This document shows positions 55,015 to 64,000 of a stretch of 64,000 bases of DNA, piece after piece. The translations under genes were made by a program, and so were the position numbers. Each line of letters opens with the position of its first letter. Within the stretch, counting starts at the first letter, position 1. Source of the DNA: an uncultured Gammaproteobacteria bacterium (lineage in GTDB: Bacteria > Pseudomonadota > Gammaproteobacteria > CAISUE01); NCBI GenBank assembly GCA_903888615.1, contig CAISUE010000003.1, positions 1 to 64,000 of the forward strand. Direction: 5' to 3'. The notes below the pieces were generated by a model. That model searched no databases. It worked only from the letters and a program-made list of their open reading frames with translations, and was not told the DNA's origin.

Positions 55015-55938
55015 ATGAGTTCTACGATTTCCAACTATCCGTGGCAAGCACCCTTATGGCATGACTTTCAGCAAGCTGTGACGCTTAATCGCTTACCACA
55101 TGCGCTTTTGCTGCATGGTTTAGCCGGCACTGGCAAAGGGGTTTTTGCTAAAGCCATGGCGCAAGCTTTGTTATGCGAGCAACCACTCGAAGCCATGGCG
55201 TGTCAGCAGTGTCGCAGTTGCCATTTACTCAAGATAGACCATCATCCTGATGCGTATTATTTACAACCCACTGAAGTGGGTAAAGGCATTAAAATCGATG
55301 CTGTGCGTGACGCATTGGCTTGGCTCGCTTTAAGTCCCCAGCAAAATCGTGCCAAAGTATTGATTATTGCGCCACTGGAACAATTAAATAATGCGGCTGC
55401 CAATGCGTTATTAAAAAATCTTGAAGAACCAACAGCGAATACCACGTTAATTTTAATTGCCGAACAACCTGCGTTGGTATTAGCCACGTTACGGTCGCGC
55501 TGTCAATTGTGGTTGATGCCCTTGCCAACACCTGCTGAAAGTCAGGTTTGGTTGGCGACCCAAGGGGTTACAAAAATTGAAGAAGCTTGGTTAACTCAGC
55601 AAGGGCCACTGCAATTATTAGCGCGCCATCAAGCAGGTACGCTGGATCAACAGCAACTTATCGAGCAACAGTTAGACGCGTTTTTAACACAAAAATTAGC
55701 TCTGTTGAAATTCAGTAAAAGTTTGCAATCGTTAACGACATCCGATGCTTTAAATGGCTTGCAGGTGGCGTGGCAGCGCCACATCACACTCGCATTGCAG
55801 AGTCATCAGCAAGCGTTAGCACAACAGTATTGTGAACAATTAAACGCGATTATGCATTTAAAAGCACTGGCGCTCGCAGGCGCTAATCTTAATTGGCCCT
55901 TACAGTGGGATGCTTTATTATGTCAATTAAAACCTTAG
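55015..55938 (+). CDS. holB: DNA polymerase III delta' subunit
   Basis: Clamp-loader subunit. The 307-aa chain has a P-loop-like LLLHGLAGTGKGVFAKAMAQ, a zinc module CEQPLEAMACQQCRSC near residues 54-69, and KVLIIAPLEQLNNAAANALL with KNLEEP, and lacks a full Walker B, as expected of delta'. The C-terminal domain is divergent. tatD follows after 9 bp. The usual upstream tmk is about 39 kb away, and pilZ, often next, is absent. Confidence 0.95.
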   Translation: MSSTISNYPWQAPLWHDFQQAVTLNRLPHALLLHGLAGTGKGVFAKAMAQALLCEQPLEAMACQQCRSCHLLKIDHHPDAYYLQPTEVGKGIKIDAVRDALAWLALSPQQNRAKVLIIAPLEQLNNAAANALLKNLEEPTANTTLILIAEQPALVLATLRSRCQLWLMPLPTPAESQVWLATQGVTKIEEAWLTQQGPLQLLARHQAGTLDQQQLIEQQLDAFLTQKLALLKFSKSLQSLTTSDALNGLQVAWQRHITLALQSHQQALAQQYCEQLNAIMHLKALALAGANLNWPLQWDALLCQLKP

Positions 55939-55947
55939 GGCTATCAC

Positions 55948-56727
55948 ATGCAATTGATTGATTCGCATTGCCATTTAGATCGACTGGATTTGACCGCTTA
56001 TCAGGGGGATTTGCGTTTGGCAATGGCTAATGCTGAATGGCATGGTGTTACGCATGCGTTATGCGTAGGTATCGACATGGTTAATTTCAATAAAGTGCAT
56101 GCGATTGCGCTTCAATTTGCCAATATTTACGCATCCGTGGGTTTGCACCCAACCGAACAAGAGACGCCTGAACCCAGTATTGATGAATTAATTTTTAAAG
56201 GATCGTTGCCGAAAGTAGTGGCGATCGGTGAAACCGGTTTAGATTATTATCGTTGTGAACAAGCACCCGTGTGGCAGCAAGAGCGCTTTCGGCGCCATAT
56301 TCGGGCTGCGATTGCTTTGAATAAACCCTTGATCGTTCATACGCGCCTGGCAAAAGAAAATACATTGCAGATTTTAAAAGAAGAGCATGCTGCGCAAGTG
56401 GGCGGGGTATTGCATTGTTTTACGGAAGATTATGAGATGGCAATGCGTGCGATGGAGATGGGTTTTTATATTTCTATTTCCGGTATCGTCACGTATAAAA
56501 ACGCCAAAGATTTGCAAGCAACCGCTGCGCGCTTGCCTTTAGAGCGGTTACTGATTGAAACCGATGCGCCTTATTTAGCACCCGTCCCACATCGTGGTAA
56601 GCGTAATGAACCGGCTTATGTGCGTTATGTGGCAGAGGCAATCGCTCAATTGCGGCAAGTAGACGTGAGCGACATTGCGAGCGCGACGACGGCTAATTTT
56701 AAAAGGTTATTTAAGGTTGTGATTTAA
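55948..56727 (+). CDS. TatD-family metal-dependent deoxyribonuclease (YcfH-like)
   Basis: A 259-aa TIM-barrel hydrolase. The metal ligands appear in LIDSHCHLDRLDL (HxH), VAIGETGLDYYR (Glu), KPLIVHTRLAKENTL (His), GVLHCFTEDYEMAMRA (His) and LLIETDAPYLAPVPHRGKRN (Asp). Members have been linked to DNA repair and exonuclease activity. The gene is linked to holB as in many gammaproteobacteria. Confidence 0.95.
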   Translation: MQLIDSHCHLDRLDLTAYQGDLRLAMANAEWHGVTHALCVGIDMVNFNKVHAIALQFANIYASVGLHPTEQETPEPSIDELIFKGSLPKVVAIGETGLDYYRCEQAPVWQQERFRRHIRAAIALNKPLIVHTRLAKENTLQILKEEHAAQVGGVLHCFTEDYEMAMRAMEMGFYISISGIVTYKNAKDLQATAARLPLERLLIETDAPYLAPVPHRGKRNEPAYVRYVAEAIAQLRQVDVSDIASATTANFKRLFKVVI

Positions 56728-56739
56728 TAGGCATGCTAT

Positions 56740-57231
56740 TTACGCTAAGCCAATGTAAATATCGACAATGGCATGGGCAGGATCAAGCGCTCGCTTATCG
56801 TAAACTTCAAAATCCGCTTGATAACTACGCGTACCCGCTAAATCACTTGGCGTCATTTGCCAAATAGCGTGCCAAGCATTAATGACGATTTGTGGCATGG
56901 GGCCGGCTTCGGTGGTAAATTTCACATAGCGACCGGCAGGAATAACTGTCGTGCTAAAGCTTGTTAATGCTTGAGGTTCTTGAGAGGTAACGTGTTCACC
57001 GAGTAAATACGTATAGTCACCGTGTTCATCGGAGGCATAATCGGTATAAACAGCATAGGTAGTGCCTGGGTTTAAACGAGCACCGAGGGTTGCGCTAAGA
57101 TTATTGTGCCAATAATCGGCCATTAGTATCCCAATTTTAGCTTTACTAAGTGTCATTTCATTTTGATTGCACGTTCGTGCACTGAGGCCTGCCACGGAAA
57201 AATTATTGAGCGTCAACCATTCCTTATGCAT
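56740..57231 (-). CDS. GyrI-like small-molecule/effector-binding domain protein
   Basis: A 163-aa cytoplasmic protein with the fold of AraC-type effector domains: FSVAGLSARTCNQNE at the start, TTYAVYTDYASDEHGDYTYL, then IPAGRYVKFTTEAGPMPQIV, AWHAIWQMT and YQADFEVYDKR near the end. There is no DNA-binding domain. It may bind a hydrophobic ligand or act like GyrI/SbmC. It is convergent with tatD and divergent from mltD. Confidence 0.85.
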   Translation of the reverse strand: MHKEWLTLNNFSVAGLSARTCNQNEMTLSKAKIGILMADYWHNNLSATLGARLNPGTTYAVYTDYASDEHGDYTYLLGEHVTSQEPQALTSFSTTVIPAGRYVKFTTEAGPMPQIVINAWHAIWQMTPSDLAGTRSYQADFEVYDKRALDPAHAIVDIYIGLA

Positions 57232-57359
57232 TAAAAAGCCCCTGGAGCACTAACCTAAAGCGACAATTTTAGCAGAATTAGAGATCATTTCGTGATAAAT
57301 GCTCTCTAATTGCAGCATTTACTTGACCCTAAGCACCTTTGGCTCTACTATAGGCGGCC

Positions 57360-58856
57360 ATGAAAAAAACGTTCCTATTTCGATTATTTTTGTTGTTGAC
57401 GGGTGTTTTGACGCTCTCAGCTTGTGTCGATCAAACTTTGAATATCCCCCATCAAGCCGCAGTCCCCAAAACGTTTGTTAAAACCCATAAAGCCGCTAAA
57501 GTACGTATTCCAAAAGCAAGTCCCGATAAAGACGGTAATTATGCGATTTCATTGAACGATTTCAGTGACCTCAATTTGCCGAATGATGGTGAAACACGGA
57601 CCAACATTTGGGGCAAATTAGCGGAAGGTTTTAAAATCACTAATCCTGAAAGTCATCCTGAAGTGCAGCAACAAATTCGCTGGTTTTTGAATCATCCCGA
57701 TTATTTGAAGCGTACGACCGAACGTGCTCGACCTTATATGTACATTGTTTACAATGAAGTCAAGAAACGTGGGCTACCAACTGAATTAGTATTATTGCCC
57801 ATTAATGAAAGTGGCTACTACCCTTTTTCGTATTCGACTGCAGGCGCGACCGGTATCTGGCAATTAATGCCGGGAACAGCGAGTAATTTTGGTTTAAAAC
57901 ATGATTTTTGGTACGATGGCAGGCGGGATATCTTTGATTCAACCAATGCTGCACTCGATTATTTGACTTATTTAGCTAATTATTTTAACAATGATTGGCT
58001 AATTGCTATTGCCGCCTATGATACGGGTGAAGGTAATGTCCAAAATGCTATTGCTCGCAATGTGCGCGATGGTTTACCGACCGATTTTTGGTCATTGAAG
58101 CTGCCTGCTGAAACACGCGCGTATGTGCCACGGTTGTTGGCAATTGCGGCGATTATTGAACATCCGGATCGTTACCCTGTGCCCTTGCCAGCGATCGAAG
58201 ATAAACCGGTAGTGGCGCAAGTGCGTTTGACGCGGCAAATGAAAATTACCGATGTAGCACGCTTGTCGGGCCTCAGCGTCAATCAAGTGAAAGTGTTAAA
58301 TCCCGGTTTAAGTCGTTTTGCCACCGATCCGGGTTTGGATGCCAAAGTATTGTTGCCTATCGACAGTATCGATGATTTTCAACAAAGTTTAAAAAATGGT
58401 TCAGAAAATTTCACGCCAAATGAAACGATCAATTTAGATCAAGCCAATTTAGTGATTCCTAATAAGGCCACCGCTAGCGCCGTTGTTCTTCATCATGAGG
58501 TGGCTAATGTAGCGACATCGACAGCTTCTCAAGCCAGAGTGATAACGGCAAATCAACCCCCTTCGGTAAACCGTGTGAAACAAAGCAATAAGGTGGCTGT
58601 CGATAATGAACCAGAGGAAGACGAGTCCGTTTCAATACCTAAAAAACACCCTTCAACTACCACGCATAAAAAAGTAACGGTGAAAGCCACGCACCCTCAT
58701 ACAGATATCATCAAGCATAAAATCAAAGCGGGTGAAACGCTCAGTAGCATTGCCACTAAAAATCAAGTCACGGTAAAACAGTTGCAGCATTTGAATCCCA
58801 CGTTGACCAAAAGTCCCTTAAAAGTAGGCACTGTTATTATCCTCAAAACAGCTTAA
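57360..58856 (+). CDS. mltD: membrane-bound lytic murein transglycosylase D
   Basis: Cleaves peptidoglycan glycan strands with formation of anhydro-muramic ends. The 498-aa lipoprotein has lipobox LSAC near residue 22. The SLT domain (about 115-280) includes ELVLLPINESGYYPFSYSTA with the catalytic Glu, GATGIWQLMPGTASNFGL, and IAAYDTGEGNVQNAIARN, where the usual Asn of AYN is Asp. A degenerate LysM lies near 300-340, a low-complexity linker at 380-445 and a good C-terminal LysM at 450-498. Two or more LysM are typical of MltD. Confidence 0.95.
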   Translation: MKKTFLFRLFLLLTGVLTLSACVDQTLNIPHQAAVPKTFVKTHKAAKVRIPKASPDKDGNYAISLNDFSDLNLPNDGETRTNIWGKLAEGFKITNPESHPEVQQQIRWFLNHPDYLKRTTERARPYMYIVYNEVKKRGLPTELVLLPINESGYYPFSYSTAGATGIWQLMPGTASNFGLKHDFWYDGRRDIFDSTNAALDYLTYLANYFNNDWLIAIAAYDTGEGNVQNAIARNVRDGLPTDFWSLKLPAETRAYVPRLLAIAAIIEHPDRYPVPLPAIEDKPVVAQVRLTRQMKITDVARLSGLSVNQVKVLNPGLSRFATDPGLDAKVLLPIDSIDDFQQSLKNGSENFTPNETINLDQANLVIPNKATASAVVLHHEVANVATSTASQARVITANQPPSVNRVKQSNKVAVDNEPEEDESVSIPKKHPSTTTHKKVTVKATHPHTDIIKHKIKAGETLSSIATKNQVTVKQLQHLNPTLTKSPLKVGTVIILKTA

Positions 58857-58959
58857 AATCTAATGTGTTAGGCAGTCTTATTATTCTTTTAACCACCCCT
58901 TTTGCTATTAATTAAAATAAATTGATCGTTTGTTTACTTTTTATTCTTAGGTGATTACA

Positions 58960-59295
58960 ATGAAGAAAATAATATTATATGGGTAACGGGGTCCAGTGTT
59001 GGTTATCAATGACAACAATGGTACTGGGCATGGAGCAAATCGGACAGGAGTTAACTTTAATAAAGTTTGGGGAAAGATCATGAATAATTCATCTGAAGTA
59101 GTCAGTTTACAAGCGCTATTAGGCAATAGCAGTAGCGAAATCATCCAAAGCTTTGAAGGTATTTCGCCGGATAATGCCAAAGCGGAAATAGTTGAATTAT
59201 TTGTGTTTTTGATCGGTTATGTGGGTTTTTCTGCGACTGTCGATGCGCTTAAAACCGCTAAAGAAGTCTTGATGGTCGTTGCGACCAGTTTTTGA
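58960..59295 (+). pseudogene. small carboxymuconolactone decarboxylase-like gene with an in-frame stop after codon 8
   Basis: An ATG at 58960 with an AGGTGA site opens MKKIILYG and then meets TAA at 58984-58986. The same frame continues open to 59295. The downstream part most likely starts at the ATG at 59080 (MNNSSEVVSL), which has GGGGAAAG 4 nt upstream, and gives 71 aa. Residues around ELFVFLIGYVGFSATVDALK resemble the C-terminal half of carboxymuconolactone decarboxylase/AhpD domains, but the N-terminal half with the CxxC motif is missing. Either this is a decayed fragment, or an 8-codon leader peptide precedes a tiny protein. The family call is tentative. Confidence 0.5.
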
Positions 59296-59328
59296 TTGAC
59301 GTTGATCTTGCTGCGTTTAGCTAAAGGT

Positions 59329-60351
59329 TTAGGCATTGGTTAATTTATCAGGTACGCGTAAACCAAAATGCACATAGGCATGACGCGTTGCCATGCGGCC
59401 GCGCGCTGTGCGCATCAAAAAACCTTGCTGAATTAAAAAAGGTTCAATAACATCTTCAATCGTGCCACGCTCTTCACCAATAGCGGCTGCTACGGAATCT
59501 AAACCGACCGGGCCGCCATCAAATTTTTCAATGATCGCCATCAATAATTTTCTATCTAACAGGTCAAAACCGTGGTGATCGACATTTAATAGGTTTAGTG
59601 CACCGTTGGCAATGCTTTGATCAATAACGCCAGTGCCTCTGATTTCAGCAAAATCGCGTACGCGACGCAATAAACGATTGGCAATGCGAGGAGTGCCGCG
59701 TGAGCGTTTGGCGATTTCACTGGCACCTAAGGCATCGATCGTTAAGCCGACAATACGTGCCGAACGCTGCACAATGATGGCTAAATCAGCATGGTTATAA
59801 AATTCTAAGCGTTGGACAATACCAAAACGGTCGCGCAAAGGCGAGGTTAATAAACCTGCTCGGGTGGTGGCACCGACTAAGGTAAAGGGCGGTAAATCTA
59901 ATTTGATAGATCGAGCCGCCGGCCCTTCGCCAATCATAATATCCAATTGATAATCTTCTAAAGCAGGATACAGAATCTCTTCCACCACCGGGCTTAAACG
60001 GTGAATTTCATCGATAAACAAGACGTCATTTTTATCCAAATTAGTTAAAATCGCTGCTAAATCACCGGGTTTTTCTAAAACAGGACCGGATGTTTGCTTG
60101 AGATTAACACCCATTTCAGTAGCGATAATATGCGCGAGTGTCGTTTTTCCTAAGCCTGGTGGGCCAAAAATCAATGTGTGATCGAGTGCTTCAAAGCGAC
60201 CGCGAGCAGCTTGAATAAAGAGTTCCATTTGATCACGAACATGCGCTTGACCGATATAATCGGCTAAATATTTAGGTCGAATAGCCCGATCGATAGGGTC
60301 TTCTTCTCTAAGGGGATTAGCACTAATCAAACGATCTTCTTCAATAGCCAT
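59329..60351 (-). CDS. ruvB: Holliday junction branch migration motor RuvB
   Basis: Hexameric AAA+ ATPase that drives branch migration with RuvA. The 340-aa chain has Walker [21 protein letters not shown], Walker [21 protein letters not shown], sensor/arginine-finger region [20 protein letters not shown] and the winged-helix tail ending RVPDKLTNA. It is not linked to ruvA, which is at 33.4 kb. murA lies 15 bp upstream, so both may be in the lapA-lapB-pilin-ibaG-murA-ruvB series. Confidence 0.98.
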   Translation of the reverse strand: MAIEEDRLISANPLREEDPIDRAIRPKYLADYIGQAHVRDQMELFIQAARGRFEALDHTLIFGPPGLGKTTLAHIIATEMGVNLKQTSGPVLEKPGDLAAILTNLDKNDVLFIDEIHRLSPVVEEILYPALEDYQLDIMIGEGPAARSIKLDLPPFTLVGATTRAGLLTSPLRDRFGIVQRLEFYNHADLAIIVQRSARIVGLTIDALGASEIAKRSRGTPRIANRLLRRVRDFAEIRGTGVIDQSIANGALNLLNVDHHGFDLLDRKLLMAIIEKFDGGPVGLDSVAAAIGEERGTIEDVIEPFLIQQGFLMRTARGRMATRHAYVHFGLRVPDKLTNA

Positions 60352-60366
60352 GGTAGTGTTTACAAT

Positions 60367-61852
<1,486 letters not shown>

Positions 61853-61878
61853 AGGTGTCTCTTTAATGGATGGATGAA

Positions 61879-62292
61879 TTACCAACAGTTCGCATCAGGG
61901 TCTGTGCCAAGATAGGTGCGACGTCCGTCAGTACTGAGTTGTAATGTGCCACAAGCCTTATCATGAGCTGCCTGTGTGCCCAGTGGAATAGCTTGAACTT
62001 GATAGCGCTGACCGTCATTTTCCAACACAATATTCAAGTGATAATAACCTTCGGGTGAATTGAAAGCTTGGCCTAAGCGGGCTAATGTCGCACCATTATA
62101 CGTGTGTTCACGCAAGTAATAATTTTCTAATAGGCTTGAAAGCTTTAATAACGCTAATTGGCCATCGGATCGATGGGTTTTGACCACATGATATTGATAA
62201 GTGGGGATGCCTACGAGCGCTAAAATAGCGATAATGACTAACACGATGATAATTTCCGTCAAGCTAAAGGCACGTTCACTGGCTTTAACCAT
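61879..62292 (-). CDS. type IV pilin-like protein (PilE/PilA family)
   Basis: A 137-aa prepilin from the ATG at 62292. The N-terminal signature ERAFSLTEIIIVLVIIAILA has Phe at +1 and Glu at +5, but position -1 is Ala rather than the normal Gly. The C-terminal region has a Cys pair (DKACGTLQL and DPDANCW) that should form the D-region disulfide loop. The gene overlaps the lapB end by 8 bp. PilE-type minor pilins look like this. No other pil gene is close. Confidence 0.85.
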   Translation of the reverse strand: MVKASERAFSLTEIIIVLVIIAILALVGIPTYQYHVVKTHRSDGQLALLKLSSLLENYYLREHTYNGATLARLGQAFNSPEGYYHLNIVLENDGQRYQVQAIPLGTQAAHDKACGTLQLSTDGRRTYLGTDPDANCW

Positions 62293-63460
62293 CACCTTCG
62301 ACTCCATGAATCGGTTTAATCGAACCCCAATGCTTGCAGCCTGGGCATAACCAAAATAAAATACGACCGGCAAAACCACAGTGTGAACAGCGATAAACGG
62401 GTTTGTGCTGCAGTAATTTGACAGCAATAGCATTTAATACCGTTAATTGTTGTTGATGATCCCCTATTAACGCTTCTTGTTGTTGTTCAGCAGCAATCCA
62501 TTGCAGCAAACTTTTTAGTGAAGGAGCAGGTTGTCGTGCCAATTCTGTAGTAAGAAATGCAGTTGCTTTAGCCATGCTATGATGCTGACGGTAGTAGTCA
62601 AATAGCGCTTGACTTACCGTGGCCCGAGGCCATTGTTGATAAGTGTGTTCAAGATAATGGCCAAACGCATCGGGGCTATTTAATTGTTGGTAACAGTGGA
62701 CAATTTTAGGGATTGCTTCGGATAAATAATCGGGATCGATTTCTTGAACTTGTTGGTAAGCATTTAAAGCTTGTTTTACTTCCTGTTGTTGAAGATAACT
62801 ATCACCCATCAATAAATACACGCGGCTCAAGCGACGTTGGTGTTTTTTAGCATTGGTTAATTCCACTAATGCTTCAGAAAACTTTTTTTCTTTTAATAAA
62901 ACGCTGGCGCGTTCACAATGAAAGTGTGCCAGAGCATTGCTAATTTGTGGATCGGCATGTTTTTTTAAGCGCAAAGCTACTTCGATAGCTTGTAGCCAAC
63001 GACGTTCTTGTTGATAGATGTCGATCAATTTAACATAAGCTTCCGTGCGATAAGTGGGATCTTCCGTGACAATCCAAAAACTTTGTTCAGCACGATCTAA
63101 GACGCCGGCGGCTAAATAATCATAAGCGAGTGCCAGCATCGCTTGATTTTTTTCAATGACCGTCAAATTAGGTCTGGCGATTAAATTTTGATGGATGCGA
63201 ATGGCACGGCTTAATTCACCGCGTTTGCGAAATAGACTGCCTAAAGCGAGATGTGTTTCAATGGTATCGCTGTCAACCGATAGACTTTGAATAAGTAACT
63301 GCAAGGCTTTGTCGGGTTGATCATTGAGTAAATAATTAAGGCCAATGAAATAATTTTTGTTTAAAGCAGCAGCCGTTGGCGGTGATGGATGAATAGTCGA
63401 TGATTTGCCAAGCCAGTAGCCAGCGAGCGCAAATAAACATGCCAAGAAAAAAATCAGCAT
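62285..63460 (-). CDS. lapB: lipopolysaccharide assembly protein LapB (YciM)
   Basis: Inner membrane TPR protein that recruits FtsH to degrade LpxC and coordinates LPS synthesis. The 391-aa chain has an N-terminal transmembrane helix (about 1-20), about nine TPR units, and a C-terminal rubredoxin-like zinc knuckle, YRCSHCGFAGRILFWLCPGC. It follows lapA by 2 bp. The pair is standard in gammaproteobacteria; here pyrF is replaced by the pilin. Confidence 0.97.
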   Translation of the reverse strand: MLIFFLACLFALAGYWLGKSSTIHPSPPTAAALNKNYFIGLNYLLNDQPDKALQLLIQSLSVDSDTIETHLALGSLFRKRGELSRAIRIHQNLIARPNLTVIEKNQAMLALAYDYLAAGVLDRAEQSFWIVTEDPTYRTEAYVKLIDIYQQERRWLQAIEVALRLKKHADPQISNALAHFHCERASVLLKEKKFSEALVELTNAKKHQRRLSRVYLLMGDSYLQQQEVKQALNAYQQVQEIDPDYLSEAIPKIVHCYQQLNSPDAFGHYLEHTYQQWPRATVSQALFDYYRQHHSMAKATAFLTTELARQPAPSLKSLLQWIAAEQQQEALIGDHQQQLTVLNAIAVKLLQHKPVYRCSHCGFAGRILFWLCPGCKHWGSIKPIHGVEGDG

Positions 63461-63462
63461 GA

Positions 63463-63756
63463 TTAACCGTTAATATCTTTTAATGGCATAGTGCGTAAAT
63501 TGGTTAATTCTTTTTCAGCTAATTCTAAACGATGTGTTAATTTTCGATTGTGCCATTTACTACGTAAATACCAACTCATGCTGACCAATAAGCCCACGAT
63601 ACAGCCGATTCCAAAGGAAAAAACCAAGAGTATTGATAAGGGAACTTGGCTGGTGCCTAAGTAATAATTGATACTGACTGCATCGGCATTTAAGAGTGCA
63701 AATGATAATGCCAACAATAATAACAAGATGAATAAAATGTAGCGAAGTATGCGCAT
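63463..63756 (-). CDS. lapA: lipopolysaccharide assembly protein LapA (DUF1049)
   Basis: A 97-aa inner membrane protein with two helices (about 3-22 and 40-62) and a C-terminal coiled coil (residues 65-92), matching DUF1049. It heads the lapA-lapB unit. A consensus -10 TATAAT on this strand lies about 35 bp upstream. ihfB and rpsA, its usual upstream neighbours, are not in the window. Confidence 0.93.
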   Translation of the reverse strand: MRILRYILFILLLLLALSFALLNADAVSINYYLGTSQVPLSILLVFSFGIGCIVGLLVSMSWYLRSKWHNRKLTHRLELAEKELTNLRTMPLKDING

Positions 63757-63791
63757 GCGAAATTCCTAAGTCAGTATTCAGATGAGTGCTG

Positions 63792-63797
63792 ATTATA
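63792..63797 (-). promoter_or_regulatory. candidate -10 box for lapA
   Basis: A perfect TATAAT on the minus strand, 36 bp before the lapA start. A matching -35 is poor (TTTTTT with a 16-bp spacer). Confidence 0.4.
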
Positions 63798-63867
63798 CCT
63801 GGTTTAGTCGGGCAAAAAACCTTTAACGTCTTAAATCCTCGGTTTACGAGGGTGTGGCATAAACGGT

Positions 63868-63912
63868 GTCAACTTCCCTTGCATTATAATTTATTGCACA
63901 AGGGAGGTTGAC
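63868..63912. repeat. near-perfect 14-bp inverted repeat at the right edge
   Basis: GTCAACTTCCCTTG (63868-63881) pairs with CAAGGGAGGTTGAC (63899-63912) with one mismatch around a 17-bp AT-rich centre flanked by TGCA. It lies in the gene-free last 240 bp of the window and may be an operator or a mobile-element end. Confidence 0.7.
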
Positions 63913-64000
63913 AATCAACCTACGGCAGTCAATTTAAATAATTAATCACCAACTATGCCAACAAGAAGCTATTGCTAAGCTTAAAATAGGCTAACCATTT

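Overview
The window is chromosomal DNA from an AT-rich gammaproteobacterium. The gene families (MreBCD, LapAB, FadE of the 815-residue type, FabF/AcpP, IbaG, PPi-dependent phosphofructokinase, type IV pilins, Hpt protein) fit best with the order Legionellales (Legionella/Coxiella/Aquicella/Berkiella-like). That placement is inferred from gene content and was not tested by phylogeny. Most of the window is housekeeping DNA, densely packed on both strands, with many 4-bp overlaps. No rRNA, CRISPR array, prophage or intact insertion sequence was seen.

Layout. 1-4.5 kb: surface polysaccharide genes (a truncated membrane protein, a family 2 glycosyltransferase, wecB). 4.5-12.3 kb: an accessory stretch with three large proteins of unknown function (929, 491 and 738 aa), gloA, and a 600-bp segment with only decayed coding potential. 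12.4-16.3 kb: acpP-fabF-mltG-yggS-tmk. 16.5-23.8 kb, minus strand: fadE-fadI-smc. 23.8-27.5 kb: glyA, a small lipoprotein with two Cys-Lys-Gly motifs, a DUF692/MNIO enzyme and mnmA. 27.6-41.7 kb: a propeller-like lipoprotein lacking a normal start codon, a second glycosyltransferase, ybeD, nth, pepP, an outer-membrane barrel, ruvA, a c4-type cytochrome, engB, prmC, a hydrolase, a 683-aa coiled-coil protein with an internal duplication, a minor pilin, PPi-PFK and a BON lipoprotein. 41.8-51.6 kb: cysteine desulfurase, flippase, ychF, ispD, dacB, a lone Hpt protein, a flavin reductase and mreBCD. 51.6-52.1 kb: one tRNA-Arg(CCG) gene bracketed by palindromic repeat elements and by broken copies of its own ends. 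52.1-63.8 kb: cytochrome c5, lpxL-like, FAD oxidase, holB-tatD, a GyrI-like protein, mltD, ruvB, murA, ibaG, a type IV pilin, lapB and lapA.

The two most interesting things are these. (1) A compact candidate RiPP/metallophore unit at 25.2-26.5 kb: a lipoprotein precursor with two CKG motifs followed by an MNIO enzyme, with no recognisable BufC/MbnC-type partner beside it. A strong intrinsic terminator ends exactly at the enzyme's start codon. (2) A family of about 90-100 bp elements made of three hairpins plus a conserved tail. Two of them sit on either side of the tRNA-Arg gene, each next to a duplicated terminal fragment of that tRNA. A third overlaps the stop codon of an outer-membrane protein gene. 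Their stems show compensatory base changes between copies, so the folded structure seems to be conserved.

Cell-envelope functions are prominent: mltG, mltD, dacB, murA, mreBCD, lpxL-like, lapAB and the BON lipoprotein. Several operons that are usually compact are split here: ruvA is 25 kb from ruvB, and tmk is about 39 kb from holB-tatD. This suggests a rearranged chromosome.
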